NCBI RefSeq assembly: GCF_022601895.1
Contig: NZ_JAKVIO010000023.1
Span: forward strand, 1 to 64,000
DNA from: Sphingomonas sp. LaA6.9
Lineage (GTDB): Bacteria > Pseudomonadota > Alphaproteobacteria > Sphingomonadales > Sphingomonadaceae
Length of the DNA: 64,000 nt
Direction: 5' to 3'
Below, piece after piece: positions 50,645 through 60,894 of this stretch; position 1 is the first letter of the stretch; every line of letters starts with the position of its first letter. The notes under the pieces were generated by a model, which made no database searches, had not been told where the DNA came from, and saw nothing but the letters and a program-made list of their open reading frames with translations. Made by a program: the position numbers and the translations under genes.

Positions 50645-52933
50645 ATGACTTCCGGCGCGAGCGTCATGAACCAGCGTTTTACCTTCCTCGTAGCCGGTGC
50701 CCTGCTTGCAACCTGCGGTTCCGCCGCGGTTGCGACGCCGGCGGCCGCACCGCCCCTGCTTCCCCTTCCCCAATCCATCGCGCCGTCACAGGGCAGCTTC
50801 CGTCTGACGGACCAGAGCGTGGTCGTGGTTCCCCCGGGGGATGCAGGCGCACGCGCGGCCGCCGAAAGGCTGGTCACACTGCTCGGCGTCAATCGCGGCA
50901 TTCGGCCCGCGATCGTCGAAACTCCTGCCAAAAACGCGATCCGCTTTGCCCGCGCGCGGGGCATCTCCGCCGAGGGATACCGCCTCGAAGTGACCCCGGG
51001 CAGCGTGACGATCACGGCCAGCGACGATGCCGGGCTGTTCTATGGCGCGGTCACCTTCTGGCAACTCGCGACAGCCGGCAAGGAGGCCATTTCGGCAGTC
51101 CGTATCGAGGATGCCCCGCGCTTCCGCTGGCGCGGGCTGATGCTCGACAGCGCGCGGCACTTTCAGTCGCCCGAATTCATAAAGCGCTTCATCGACTGGA
51201 TGGCGCTCCACAAGCTCAACACGTTCCACTGGCATCTGGTCGACGATCAGGGCTGGCGGATCGAGATCAGGAAATATCCAAAGCTCGTCGAGGCGGGCGC
51301 GTGGCGGACGCCCGCATCCGCGCCGGGCGCACCGATACTGCCCAAAACGGGTGGTTATTATACGAAAGAGCAGATCCGCGAGATTGTCGCCTATGCCGCG
51401 GCGCGCCACATCACGATCGTTCCCGAGATCGAGATGCCGGGCCATGCGCTCGCGCCGATCCGCGCCTATCCCGAACTCGGGACCAGCGTCGTTCCGCCCA
51501 GGGGCATCGAGTCCGACTGGGGCGTGTTCCCCTATCTGTTCAACGTCGAGGACCAGACCTTCGGATTCCTGCAGGACGTGCTGACCGAGGTGATGGCGCT
51601 CTTCCCGTCGGAATACATCCATGTCGGCGGCGACGAGGCGGTCAAGGACCAGTGGAAGGCAAGCCCGCGCATCCAGGCGCAGATGAAGGCGCTGGGGATC
51701 AAGGACGAGCATGCGCTGCAGAGCTGGTTCATCCAGCGGATGGAGCGCTTTCTTGCGAGCAAGGGCCGCCGCCTGATCGGCTGGGACGAGATATTGGAGG
51801 GCGGGCTCGCGCCCAACGCAACGGTGATGTCGTGGCGCGGGATCGAGGGCGCGGTCGCGGCGGCTCAGGCGGGGCATGACGCGGTGCTCTCGCCGCAGCC
51901 CGTGCTCTATCTCAATCACCGTCAGGGTGGCACGTCCGCGGAGCCGCCGGGACGCGGCGAACAGGTGACGCTCCGGCGCGTCTACGATTTTGATCCCGCA
52001 CCCGACACGCTGACCGATGATCAGCAGCGTCATATCCTCGGGCTTCAGGCCAATTTGTGGACCGAGCATATGCGGACCGAGCAGCGCGTCGCCTACAGCG
52101 CCTTTCCGCGCGCATCGGCGGTCGCCGAACTCGGCTGGGCGGCGGCAGACAAACGCGATTTTGGTGGTTTTGTCGATCGGCTCGTACCGCAAATGGCGCG
52201 ACTGAAGCCGATGGGACTCGATGCTTCGAACAGCGCCTTCACGCCTTCCGCAGCGCTACGGCCGGCGGCCAACGGAAAGGGCGAGGTTACGCTCGCCAAC
52301 CAGATCGGCGCGGAGATCCGCTACACCATTGATGGCAGCGAACCGCGCGCAGGTTCGCCGCTCTATGCCGGGCCGCTGACGCTGGCCATGCCGACGCGGC
52401 TGCGTGCGGCGTCCTTCAGGCACAGCATGGCGTTGCCCGGCAGCCTCGATCAGAAGGTTGACGCGCTTTCGGTGCGCCGCCGGGATGATACGCAGCTCAA
52501 ATTGTGCTCGAATGACATCGCGCTCCAGCTCGAAGACGATGCACCCGCACAGGGCCGGCGCGCCGCGTTCCTCTTGGACATCATGAAGCCCTGCTGGATT
52601 TACGAGGACGCATCGCTTGACGGTATCACCGAAATCGCAGTGGATGTCGGGCAGATCCCATTCAACTTCCAGATCGGCAAGGATATCGAGAAGATCGTCT
52701 TCCGTCCGCCCGCCACGCCCGAAGGCGAGGTCGAGGTCCGCATCGATGGCTGCGAGGGCGAGCGCATCGCGGTGCTGCCTTTGAAACCTGCTGCCAGCAA
52801 TCCCGCGCTGACCACGCTCAAGACGGTGGTCGCGCCGCGCTCAGGGAGCCATGACCTTTGCTTCACCTACACCGCGAAAGGACCGAGCCCGATGTGGGCG
52901 ATCGACGCGGTCCAGTTGATCCCGCGTCCATGA
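50645..52933 (+). CDS. GH20 beta-N-acetylhexosaminidase
   Basis: A 762-residue exported enzyme that releases GlcNAc from chitooligosaccharide ends. Signal to about 30; GH20b domain (about 38-150); GH20 barrel (about 155-500) with FRWRGLMLDSARHF and the catalytic pair Asp330-Glu331 in IHVGGDEAVKDQW. A chitobiase C-terminal-like domain (IRYTIDGSEPRAGSPLY) follows, and then an extra beta-sandwich of about 150 residues ending SHDLCFTYTAKGPSPMWAID, which looks like a carbohydrate-binding module. The start may also be ATG 50666. Its stop overlaps the PTS gene start (ATGA). Confidence 0.93.
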   Translation: MTSGASVMNQRFTFLVAGALLATCGSAAVATPAAAPPLLPLPQSIAPSQGSFRLTDQSVVVVPPGDAGARAAAERLVTLLGVNRGIRPAIVETPAKNAIRFARARGISAEGYRLEVTPGSVTITASDDAGLFYGAVTFWQLATAGKEAISAVRIEDAPRFRWRGLMLDSARHFQSPEFIKRFIDWMALHKLNTFHWHLVDDQGWRIEIRKYPKLVEAGAWRTPASAPGAPILPKTGGYYTKEQIREIVAYAAARHITIVPEIEMPGHALAPIRAYPELGTSVVPPRGIESDWGVFPYLFNVEDQTFGFLQDVLTEVMALFPSEYIHVGGDEAVKDQWKASPRIQAQMKALGIKDEHALQSWFIQRMERFLASKGRRLIGWDEILEGGLAPNATVMSWRGIEGAVAAAQAGHDAVLSPQPVLYLNHRQGGTSAEPPGRGEQVTLRRVYDFDPAPDTLTDDQQRHILGLQANLWTEHMRTEQRVAYSAFPRASAVAELGWAAADKRDFGGFVDRLVPQMARLKPMGLDASNSAFTPSAALRPAANGKGEVTLANQIGAEIRYTIDGSEPRAGSPLYAGPLTLAMPTRLRAASFRHSMALPGSLDQKVDALSVRRRDDTQLKLCSNDIALQLEDDAPAQGRRAAFLLDIMKPCWIYEDASLDGITEIAVDVGQIPFNFQIGKDIEKIVFRPPATPEGEVEVRIDGCEGERIAVLPLKPAASNPALTTLKTVVAPRSGSHDLCFTYTAKGPSPMWAIDAVQLIPRP

Positions 52934-55413
52934 CGACGGTCCGCCTTGCGGCGCCTTTTGCGGGTTGGGCGGCGCGTCTCGACGAGGTCCCCGATCCCGT
53001 CTTCGCGGAGCGGATGATGGGCGACGGGGTCGCGATAGACCCGCTTGACGGGGTACTGCGCGCGCCCGCGGATGCCGAGGTGATTGCGGTCGCCCCCACG
53101 AGCCATTCGGTGACGCTCAGGCTTGCCAATGGTGCCGAGCTGCTGATCCATATCGGGCTCGAGACGGTGGGGCTGGGGGGCAGGGGGTTCAGCGCCAGGG
53201 TGGTTGACGGCGCGCACGTGAAGGCAGGCGATGCGCTCATCGCCTTCGATCTCGACAGCGTTGCCGAAGGTGCCAAAAGCCTGATCACCCCGATTGTCAT
53301 CGCAAATGAGGGCTATCGCGTCTCGCTGGTCGCGTGCGACCGGTTGGTGGCGGCAGGCGAGGCGCTGATGGAGGTGATTGCCGAAAGGGCGACCGAGACC
53401 GGCACTCTTCCCGTCGGTGACGATACCGCGGTGCTCGAGGTCGGCATTCCGATGGCGAACGGTGTGCACGCGCGGCCCGCGGCGCGGATCGCCGCCACGT
53501 TGAAGCCCTTTGCGGCGCAGGTCAGCTTTGCCGCGCATGGACGCGAGGCCAATGCGCGCAGCCCGGTGGCGCTCATGACACTGGCGCTCAAGCATGGCGA
53601 CAATGTGCGCATCACGGGCAAGGGCGCCGATGCGCGCGCCGCCGTCACCGCGGTTGCGGCCCTGATCGAGACGGGCATGGGTGAGGCGCATGCGGAACCC
53701 GCCGCCGTCCCCGCCAGTCCCGCCGCTGCAGCGTCTGCGCAGACGGGCCCGCTGTTCCGCGGCGTGCGCGCGGCGCCGGGGTTGGCGATCGGTCCCATCG
53801 TGCAGTTCCGCGCGACCGATGCCGATGTGCCCGAACAGGGGCAGGGACTTGTCCACGAAGCCTCCGCGCTCGATGGCGCGATGCAGGCGCTTTCGGCTGA
53901 GCTCGACGATGCCGGGAATGGCCCGGCGGGCGAGATCGCGGTGGCACACCGCGCACTGCTCGAGGACCCCGAACTGCTCGAAAGCGCGCAGACCTGGCTT
54001 GGCCGCGGCAAGAGCGCGGGCCATGCCTGGCGAATGGCCACGCGCGGGCAGTCCGACGCGATCCGCGCGACCGGCGATCCGTTGCTGATCGAGCGTATCG
54101 CGGACCTCATAGATATCGAGCGGAGGCTGATCGCCAGGCTTATGGGCGATACTGCGCCCGCAATGCCCCGGCTGCCCGATCGCGCGATCCTGATCGCGGA
54201 CGAACTACTCCCCTCGCAATTCATGGCGCTGGACGCGGCGCGGCTCGGCGGGGTCGCAACCGCGCGCGGCGGGCCGACCTCGCATGTCGCGATCCTCGCG
54301 GCCTCCGCGGGTGTCCCGATGCTGGTCGCGGCAGGCGCGGGCGTACTGGAAATAGCTGAGGGACGCACCGCGATCCTCGATGCCGATGCGCGCACGCTCG
54401 ACGGCGATCCGTCCTCCGAACGCCTTCAGCAGACGTCGGAGCGGCTGCTTGCCAACAGCGCGCGCCATGCCGCCGAAGCCGCGGCCGCGGCGGACGACTG
54501 CATCATGGCCGATGGCACGCGCATCGAAATCTTCGCCAATCTCGCCTCCGCCGAGGAGGCCGAGCGCGCCGTGCGCTTTGGCGCGGAGGGCTGCGGACTG
54601 CTGCGCACCGAATTCCTGTTCCTCGACCGCGCCGACGCGCCATCGGAGGAGGAACAGCGCGAAAGCTATGCCGCGATCGCGGCGGCGCTTCAGGGGCGAC
54701 CGCTGATCGTGCGCACGCTCGACATCGGGGGCGACAAGCCCGTCCCCTATCTGCCCTTCCCGCATGAGGACAACCCGGCACTGGGCAATCGCGGCGTGCG
54801 GCTGGGCCTGCAGAAGCCCGAATTGCTTGCGACGCAGCTCCGCGCGATCCTCGCCGGCGTGCCCGCCGCGCAGTGTCGCGTGATGCTGCCGATGATCGTC
54901 GACGCGGGGGAATTGCGTACGGTTCGCGCGATCTTTGATGAAGCAGCGAAGACCGTGGGGCTGACCGAGCGCGTGCCACTGGGTGTCATGATCGAGACGC
55001 CGTCGGCGGCGATCCTCGCTGACAGCATCGCCGTCGAGGCCGATTTCCTCTCGATTGGCTCCAACGACCTTACCCAGTACGCGCTTGCCGCCGATCGCGG
55101 CAATCCCGCGGTCGCCGACAGGATCGATGCGCTGCATCCTGCGGTGTTGCGCCTGATCGCCGAAGCAGCGCGGGGTGGCGCGAAACATGGCCGCTGGACG
55201 GGCGTGTGTGGTGGCATTGCGTCCGATCCGCGTGCGGCAGCGATCCTTATCGGGCTGGGCGTTACCGAATTGTCCGCCACCGCCGCGTCGATCCCAGCGC
55301 TGAAGGCTGCGGTGCGCAAATTGTCGTTTGAAGATTGCAAGGCATTGGCTGTGCGTGCGCTCGCGGCGGAATCCGCCACCGAGGTGCGCGCACTGATCGA
55401 GGGAGAACGCTGA
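52930..55413 (+). CDS. nagF: PTS EIIA-HPr-EI fusion protein
   Basis: One 827-residue polypeptide carries three soluble PTS steps. EIIA(Glc-type): residues 1-150, with His59 (APTSHSV) and phospho-His74 (LIHIGLET). HPr: about 170-250, with phospho-His180 in NGVHARPAARI. EI: about 275-827, with phospho-His452 in ARGGPTSHVAILA, the PEP-binding region SIGSNDLTQYALAADRGNP and the catalytic Cys in GVCGGIASDP. It passes phosphate from PEP to the EIICB encoded next. Such fusions are found in GlcNAc-specific systems of proteobacteria that have no general carbohydrate PTS. Start overlaps the GH20 stop; end overlaps EIICB. Confidence 0.95.
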   Translation: MTTVRLAAPFAGWAARLDEVPDPVFAERMMGDGVAIDPLDGVLRAPADAEVIAVAPTSHSVTLRLANGAELLIHIGLETVGLGGRGFSARVVDGAHVKAGDALIAFDLDSVAEGAKSLITPIVIANEGYRVSLVACDRLVAAGEALMEVIAERATETGTLPVGDDTAVLEVGIPMANGVHARPAARIAATLKPFAAQVSFAAHGREANARSPVALMTLALKHGDNVRITGKGADARAAVTAVAALIETGMGEAHAEPAAVPASPAAAASAQTGPLFRGVRAAPGLAIGPIVQFRATDADVPEQGQGLVHEASALDGAMQALSAELDDAGNGPAGEIAVAHRALLEDPELLESAQTWLGRGKSAGHAWRMATRGQSDAIRATGDPLLIERIADLIDIERRLIARLMGDTAPAMPRLPDRAILIADELLPSQFMALDAARLGGVATARGGPTSHVAILAASAGVPMLVAAGAGVLEIAEGRTAILDADARTLDGDPSSERLQQTSERLLANSARHAAEAAAAADDCIMADGTRIEIFANLASAEEAERAVRFGAEGCGLLRTEFLFLDRADAPSEEEQRESYAAIAAALQGRPLIVRTLDIGGDKPVPYLPFPHEDNPALGNRGVRLGLQKPELLATQLRAILAGVPAAQCRVMLPMIVDAGELRTVRAIFDEAAKTVGLTERVPLGVMIETPSAAILADSIAVEADFLSIGSNDLTQYALAADRGNPAVADRIDALHPAVLRLIAEAARGGAKHGRWTGVCGGIASDPRAAAILIGLGVTELSATAASIPALKAAVRKLSFEDCKALAVRALAAESATEVRALIEGER

Positions 55414-57125
55414 TGCGCCTGTCACTGGACCGTATGCAGCCGCTTGGTCGCGCACTGATGCTGCCCATTGCGGTGCTGCCTGTGGCGGCGCTGCTGCTGC
55501 GGATCGGACAGCCCGACCTGCTGGGCATTGCCTTCATTGCGGCAGCGGGTGACGCGATTTTCTCCAATCTTGGCATATTGTTCGCGATCGGCGTCGCGGT
55601 GGGGCTGGCGTGCGAAAATCACGGCGCGGCGGGCCTCGCAGGCGCCGTGTGTTTCCTCGTGACGATCGAGGGTGCCAAGGCGCTGATGGTCGTGCCGACC
55701 GACGTCGCGGCATTCGCCGATGATGCCGCCAATGCGCTGGCGGTCGCTGCCTGGAAAGCCAAGGAAATCGCGAAGCTCAGCGTGCCCGCGGGGATATTGT
55801 CGGGGCTCGCGGCGGGCACGCTCTACAATCGCTATTCCAATATCAGGATGCCCGAATATCTGGCTTTCTTCGGCGGACGGCGCTTCGTGCCGATCGCGGC
55901 CGGGCTGGCGGGTGTAGTTGGCGCGATCGGCTTCGGCCTCGGCTTCCCCGCGATCGAGACCGCGTTCGACGCGCTCAGCCGCTGGGTGGTGAGCGCGGGG
56001 AGCTTCGGGCTGTTCGCCTATGGCGTGCTCAACCGGCTGCTGATCATCACCGGGCTTCATCACATCATCAACAATATCGCCTGGTTCCTGCTCGGCGATT
56101 TCAATGGCGCCACTGGCGACATCAAGCGCTTCTTCGCGGGCGACCCGACCGCGGGCCAGTTCATGTCGGGCTTCTTCCCCGTGATGATGTTCGGTCTGCC
56201 CGCGGCGTGCCTCGCCATGTACCGATCGGCGCTGCCCGAGCGGCGCAAGGCGGTGGGCGGCATGCTCCTCAGCCTCGGGCTCACTTCGTTCCTGACGGGC
56301 GTGACCGAGCCGATCGAGTTCACCTTCATGTTCCTCGCGCCCGTGCTCTATGGGGTACATGCGGTGCTGACAGGACTCGCCATGGCGCTGATGGACCTGC
56401 TGGGCGTACGGCTGGGCTTCGGCTTCTCGGCGGGGCTGTTCGACTATGTTCTCAATTTCGGACTCGCGACCCGGCCCTGGATGCTGCTGCCGATCGGTGC
56501 GGCCTACGCGGTCGTCTATTACGCCGCCTTTCGTTTAGTGATCGTCCGCTTCGACCTCAAGACACCGGGGCGTGAGGCCGTGGGCCATGAAGTGACAACC
56601 AATCCCGCGCTGGGCGGCGATCGTGCACAGGGCTTCATCGCGGCGCTGGGCGGGGCGGCCAACCTGAAGACGGTGGACGCCTGCACGACGCGGCTGAGGC
56701 TCGTGCTCAGTGACGGCGCGGCGGTCGACGAGGGGGCGCTCAAGGCGCTTGGTGCGCGTGGCGTCGTCCGCCCGGCACCGGGCGCCCTCCAGGTCGTGCT
56801 CGGCCCGATCGCCGATCAGGTCGCGGGCGAGATCCGCGCTGGGCTGCGCGGTACGCCGTCGCCAGTGCCGACGCGACCGACAGCCGACGCCGATGTCGTG
56901 CTGACGGCGCTTGGGGGCGTGGCCAACGTGTCCGCGTTGACGCACAAGGCGGGGCGGCTGTGCATCGCTGTTGCAGATGCCGCGCGCGTCGACATGTCGG
57001 CGCTGGCGCGCATCGGGCGCGGAGCAACGCTGGCGTCCCCGCACAGCGTCCATCTGCTTGCAGGCGACCGCGGCGACTCGCTGGCGGCCGAACTTCAGAC
57101 AAGGACGGAGGCCCGACGGGGTTAA
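55413..57125 (+). CDS. nagE: PTS GlcNAc-specific EIICB with a degenerate second EIIB
   Basis: The 570-residue permease imports and phosphorylates GlcNAc. EIIC occupies about 1-380, with GNAG-type features (FAYGVLNRLLIITGLHHIINN, GFFPVMMFGLPAACLAMY, GVTEPIEFTFMFLAP). EIIB1 (about 405-475) has the phospho-cysteine Cys424 in TVDACTTRLRL. A second EIIB-like unit (about 493-565) repeats LGGVANVSALTHKAGRL, but its catalytic position is Lys512, so it cannot be phosphorylated. There is no EIIA, which comes from the preceding fusion. Its ATG overlaps the fusion gene's TGA. Confidence 0.92.
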   Translation: MRLSLDRMQPLGRALMLPIAVLPVAALLLRIGQPDLLGIAFIAAAGDAIFSNLGILFAIGVAVGLACENHGAAGLAGAVCFLVTIEGAKALMVVPTDVAAFADDAANALAVAAWKAKEIAKLSVPAGILSGLAAGTLYNRYSNIRMPEYLAFFGGRRFVPIAAGLAGVVGAIGFGLGFPAIETAFDALSRWVVSAGSFGLFAYGVLNRLLIITGLHHIINNIAWFLLGDFNGATGDIKRFFAGDPTAGQFMSGFFPVMMFGLPAACLAMYRSALPERRKAVGGMLLSLGLTSFLTGVTEPIEFTFMFLAPVLYGVHAVLTGLAMALMDLLGVRLGFGFSAGLFDYVLNFGLATRPWMLLPIGAAYAVVYYAAFRLVIVRFDLKTPGREAVGHEVTTNPALGGDRAQGFIAALGGAANLKTVDACTTRLRLVLSDGAAVDEGALKALGARGVVRPAPGALQVVLGPIADQVAGEIRAGLRGTPSPVPTRPTADADVVLTALGGVANVSALTHKAGRLCIAVADAARVDMSALARIGRGATLASPHSVHLLAGDRGDSLAAELQTRTEARRG

Positions 57126-57219
57126 CCGTGCCGCCCCTGCGGTCAGCCGGGATTCAATTCAACGCGATAAGCTGTCAGAATCGCGGTGGGGTGAAGCCAG
57201 GTGGAGTTCGAGCGGGATT

Positions 57220-58395
57220 ATGAGGGCTTTTGGCACGGGGCGTTTCGGGTTTGTATTGCAGTTGAAGCGGGCGTTCGCGTTGATCGCGCTTACAGGATTG
57301 TCGGCTTGCTCGACGGTGGTGCCGGCGACACCCGCGCCAGCGCGGCCCGCGGCGCAGGCGGCGCGTCCCGCTCCCCGTCCGATGCCGCCTCGTCCAGTGC
57401 AACCACGCCCCACACAGCCGCTCCCGGTTGTCCAGCGGCCGGTGCCGACCGAAGCGCCGGCGGCGCTGCAAGGCGCGATCCGGTCACTGGGCGCCAGTTT
57501 CGACGGCAGCGTCGGTATCGCGGTGCGGGACATCCATGCAGGGTGGGTCGTCGACTATAATGGCCGCCAGCCCATGCCGCAGCAGAGCGTGAGCAAGCTG
57601 TGGGTTGCGATGACGTTGCTCGAAGGCGTCGACCAGGGGCGCATCTCGCTGTCCGAGATGGTACGCATCACGCGCGACGACCTGACCTTGTTCCACCAGC
57701 CGATCAGTCAGTTGGTGGGCCAGGACGGCTATCAGGAGTCGGTGTCGTCGCTGCTCGCGCGCGCGATGACCCAGAGCGACAACACCGCCAATGACTCGCT
57801 GCTGCGCCGCGCCGGCGGACCGGCCGCGGTGCGTTCCTTCCTCACCAGCCACGGCATCACCGATATCCGCTTCGGCCCCGGCGAGCGCCTGCTGCAGAGC
57901 GGGACGGCGGGGCTGACATGGAAGCAGGAATATTCACGGGGCAATGCGTTCTACACCGCGCGCGCCAACCTGCCGATGAGCGTGCGCCAGGACGCGCTGG
58001 CCCGTTACCTCGCGGATCCGCCCGATGGTGCGACCGCGATCGGGATGGTCAACGCGCTCGCCAAGCTGAAGCGCGGCGAACTGTTGTCGTCGCGCTCGAC
58101 CGACTATCTGATCACGACGATGCGCGCCTCGCGTACGGGCCCCAACCGCCTGCGTGGCGGCGTGTCCGCTGGCTGGCTCTTCGGTCACAAGACGGGCACG
58201 GGCCAGCAGCTTGGGGGCACCTCGACGGGCTATAACGATGTGGGCCTGCTCACCGCCCCCGATGGTCGCACCTATGCGGTCGCGGTGATGATCGGTTCGA
58301 CGCGCCGTTCGATCCCCGAGCGGATGAGCCTGATGCAGGCGGTCACACGCGCGGTGATATCGAGCCACTGGGCCCGTCCGGCGACGGCGGATTGA
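57220..58395 (+). CDS. Lipoprotein with a serine beta-lactamase-type domain
   Basis: A 391-residue lipoprotein: signal ending ALTGLSACS (lipid Cys30), a Pro/Ala-rich linker (about 35-82), then a class A beta-lactamase-like domain. The active-site motifs are SVSK (Ser-x-x-Lys), SDN in MTQSDNTAND, and KTGTG in FGHKTGTGQ. The omega-loop glutamate of true class A enzymes is not clear (GERLLQ), so it may be a DD-peptidase-like or PBP-related hydrolase. I start at ATG 57220. It follows nagE by 94 bases and could be read through from the Nag operon, although a separate promoter is possible. Confidence 0.82.
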   Translation: MRAFGTGRFGFVLQLKRAFALIALTGLSACSTVVPATPAPARPAAQAARPAPRPMPPRPVQPRPTQPLPVVQRPVPTEAPAALQGAIRSLGASFDGSVGIAVRDIHAGWVVDYNGRQPMPQQSVSKLWVAMTLLEGVDQGRISLSEMVRITRDDLTLFHQPISQLVGQDGYQESVSSLLARAMTQSDNTANDSLLRRAGGPAAVRSFLTSHGITDIRFGPGERLLQSGTAGLTWKQEYSRGNAFYTARANLPMSVRQDALARYLADPPDGATAIGMVNALAKLKRGELLSSRSTDYLITTMRASRTGPNRLRGGVSAGWLFGHKTGTGQQLGGTSTGYNDVGLLTAPDGRTYAVAVMIGSTRRSIPERMSLMQAVTRAVISSHWARPATAD

Positions 58396-58399
58396 ACAG

Positions 58400-58426
58400 A
58401 GCTCCTCCCCGTTTGAGGGAGGAGCT
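58400..58426. terminator. Bidirectional-type hairpin between convergent genes
   Basis: AGCTCCTCCC (58400-58409) pairs perfectly with GGGAGGAGCT (58417-58426) around a 7-nt loop, between the stops of the lipoprotein gene and hutU. There is no long T-run. Confidence 0.6.
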
Positions 58427-58429
58427 GAT

Positions 58430-60094
58430 TTACAGGATGCCCGGCAGATCGAGCTGGTTTTCGCGCGCGCAATCCTTTGCGATGTCGTAGCCCGCATCGG
58501 CGTGGCGCATGACGCCTGTGGCGGGATCGTTCCACAGCACGCGTTCGATGCGGCGATCGGCTTCTTCGCTGCCGTCGCACGCGATGACCATGCCGCTGTG
58601 CTGCGAGTAACCCATGCCCACGCCGCCACCATGGTGGAGCGACACCCAGGTCGCGCCTGACGCGGTATTGAGCAGTGCGTTCAGCAGCGGCCAGTCCGAG
58701 ACCGCGTCCGAACCGTCCATCATCGCCTCGGTCTCGCGGTTGGGCGAGGCGACCGAGCCTGAATCGAGGTGGTCGCGGCCAATCACGACCGGGGCCTTGA
58801 GCTCGCCGTTGCGGACCATTTCATTGAAGGCGAGGCCGAGCCGGTGGCGGTCGCCAAGGCCCACCCAGCAGATGCGCGCGGGCAGGCCCTGGAACTGGAT
58901 GCGCTCCCTCGCCATGTCGAGCCAGTTGTGGAGATGCGCGTTGTCGGGGAGCAGCTCCTTCACCTTCTGGTCGGTCTTGTAGATATCCTCCGGATCGCCC
59001 GAAAGCGCCGCCCAGCGAAAGGGCCCGACACCCTTGCAGAACAGCGGGCGGATATAGGCGGGAACGAAGCCGGGGAAATCGAAGGCGTTCACGACGCCCT
59101 CGTCCTTGGCGACCTGCCGGATATTGTTGCCATAATCGACGGTCGGCACGCCTGCGGCCTGGAAATCGAGCATTGCCCGGACATGCTCGGCCATCGACGC
59201 CTTGGCGGCCTTTGCGACCGACTGCGGATCGCGCTCGCGCCCCTCGAACCACTGGTCGAGCGTCCAGCCCTTAGGGAGATAGCCGTTGACGGGATCATGC
59301 GCCGAAGTCTGGTCGGTGAGCAGATCGGGGCGAACGCCGCGGCGGTAAAGCTCGGGAAGGATTTCGGCGGCGTTGCCGAGCAGACCGACCGAGATCGCGC
59401 GCTTTTCGGTGCAGGCCTTTTCGATCAGCTCGAGTGCCTCGTCTATGCTGTTCGCGCCATGGTCGAGATAGCGCGTCTTCAGCCGCATCTCGATCCGGCT
59501 CGGCTGGCATTCGATCGCGAGGCATGACGCGCCCGCCATCACCGCGGCGAGTGGCTGCGCGCCGCCCATGCCGCCAAGCCCCGCGGTCAGCAGCCATTTG
59601 CCCGACAGGTCGCCATTATGGTGCTGGCGCCCCATCTCGACGAAGGTCTCGTAGGTGCCCTGAACGATGCCCTGCGTGCCGATATAGATCCACGAGCCCG
59701 CGGTCATCTGGCCGTACATCGCCAGACCCTTGCGATCGAGCTCGTTGAAATGCTCCCAGTTCGCCCAGTGCGGGACGAGGTTCGAATTGGCGATCAGCAC
59801 GCGCGGCGCATCCCTGTGCGTCCGGAACACACCGACGGGCTTGCCCGACTGGACGAGCAGCGTCTGGTCGTCATCAAGGCGCTTCAAAGTCTCAACGATC
59901 TTGTCGAAGCTCTGCCAGTCGCGCGCGGCGCGGCCGATGCCGCCATAGACGACCAGTTCATGCGGGTTCTCCGCCACCTCGGCATCGAGGTTGTTCATCA
60001 GCATGCGCAAGGGCGCCTCGGTCAGCCAGCTTTTCGCGTTGAGCTCGGTGCCACGCGGCGCGCGGATCGAACGGCTGTTGTCGATACGGGTCAT
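58430..60094 (-). CDS. hutU: Urocanate hydratase
   Basis: HutU converts urocanate to imidazolonepropionate using tightly bound NAD+. The 554-residue protein has [14 protein letters not shown] (in [20 protein letters not shown]), [20 protein letters not shown] for NAD, the conserved Cys region and [10 protein letters not shown], and ends QLDLPGIL; its length is standard. I start at ATG 60094, which overlaps the hutG stop (ATGA). It is the last gene in the minus-strand hut operon and ends at a hairpin shared with the convergent lipoprotein gene. Confidence 0.96.
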   Translation of the reverse strand: MTRIDNSRSIRAPRGTELNAKSWLTEAPLRMLMNNLDAEVAENPHELVVYGGIGRAARDWQSFDKIVETLKRLDDDQTLLVQSGKPVGVFRTHRDAPRVLIANSNLVPHWANWEHFNELDRKGLAMYGQMTAGSWIYIGTQGIVQGTYETFVEMGRQHHNGDLSGKWLLTAGLGGMGGAQPLAAVMAGASCLAIECQPSRIEMRLKTRYLDHGANSIDEALELIEKACTEKRAISVGLLGNAAEILPELYRRGVRPDLLTDQTSAHDPVNGYLPKGWTLDQWFEGRERDPQSVAKAAKASMAEHVRAMLDFQAAGVPTVDYGNNIRQVAKDEGVVNAFDFPGFVPAYIRPLFCKGVGPFRWAALSGDPEDIYKTDQKVKELLPDNAHLHNWLDMARERIQFQGLPARICWVGLGDRHRLGLAFNEMVRNGELKAPVVIGRDHLDSGSVASPNRETEAMMDGSDAVSDWPLLNALLNTASGATWVSLHHGGGVGMGYSQHSGMVIACDGSEEADRRIERVLWNDPATGVMRHADAGYDIAKDCARENQLDLPGIL

Positions 60095-60894
60095 TCTTTG
60101 CCTTTCGCGAAGGTCAGGCAGGCGGTGAGCACCTGCTTCAGTATCTGTTGCATTGGCTGGGCGCGCGTTGCGTCCCATTCGGGCGGCCAGGGCGCGGCCT
60201 CGTCGAGATAGCCGCGCATCGCGAGCTCCATCTGGATCGTGTGGAGGTCGGCCTCGGGGGAGCCATAATGCCGCGTGATCCATCCGCCCTTGAAGCGACC
60301 GTTGGTGACACGGTTTTGGCCCGATGCGTCGCAGACCGCCTCGACAGCGGCGGTCAGCGCCGTGTCGCAGCTTGCGCCGCCATTGGTGCCGATGTTGAAC
60401 TGCGGCAGCTCACCATCGAACAGGCGGGGCACGACGCTGCGAATCGAATGCGCGTCATAGAGCACGACGCGCCGATGCAGCGCGCGGAGGCGCTCGATCT
60501 CGGCTGCGATCGCGTCGTGATAAGGCGTGAAATACAGTTCGCGGCGGCGCGCGATCTCGGCCTCGTCGGGCGCGTGGCCGGGCTGGTAGAGCGGCTCACC
60601 ATCGAAGGTCTCGGTCGGACAGAGCCCCGTCGTCGCCTGCCCCGGATAAAGCGATGCGCCCGAGGGATCGCGGTTCATGTCGATAGCCGTGCGCGAGATC
60701 GCAGTACTGATGACCGTCGCGCCAAGATCCGTTGCAAAGGCGTAGAGCCGATCGACATACAGGTCGGCGTCATGCGCGCCGAGCGTGGTTGAGACGAGCC
60801 CGGCCCCAATGTCGGCAGGGATATGCGTGCCCGCGTGCGGTACGCTGACGATAAGCGGCGCATCGCCGCGCGTGACGGTGAGCCAGTCGATCAT
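60091..60894 (-). CDS. hutG: N-formylglutamate deformylase
   Basis: This HutG (N-formylglutamate amidohydrolase, not the formiminoglutamase) releases formate from N-formylglutamate. The 267-residue protein has [52 protein letters not shown] with conserved zinc ligands, and [23 protein letters not shown]. It works with HutF (63684) in the five-step pathway. I start at ATG 60894, giving [10 protein letters not shown]; the open frame extends into hutH without support. Overlaps hutH and hutU by 4 bases each. Confidence 0.93.
   Translation of the reverse strand: MIDWLTVTRGDAPLIVSVPHAGTHIPADIGAGLVSTTLGAHDADLYVDRLYAFATDLGATVISTAISRTAIDMNRDPSGASLYPGQATTGLCPTETFDGEPLYQPGHAPDEAEIARRRELYFTPYHDAIAAEIERLRALHRRVVLYDAHSIRSVVPRLFDGELPQFNIGTNGGASCDTALTAAVEAVCDASGQNRVTNGRFKGGWITRHYGSPEADLHTIQMELAMRGYLDEAAPWPPEWDATRAQPMQQILKQVLTACLTFAKGKE

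Noticed and set aside
49958-52933. A 991-residue hexosaminidase reaching back into the TonB receptor gene
   Set aside because: The extra 229 residues are an off-frame reading of the receptor; the signal peptide and ribosome binding site place the start at 50645.
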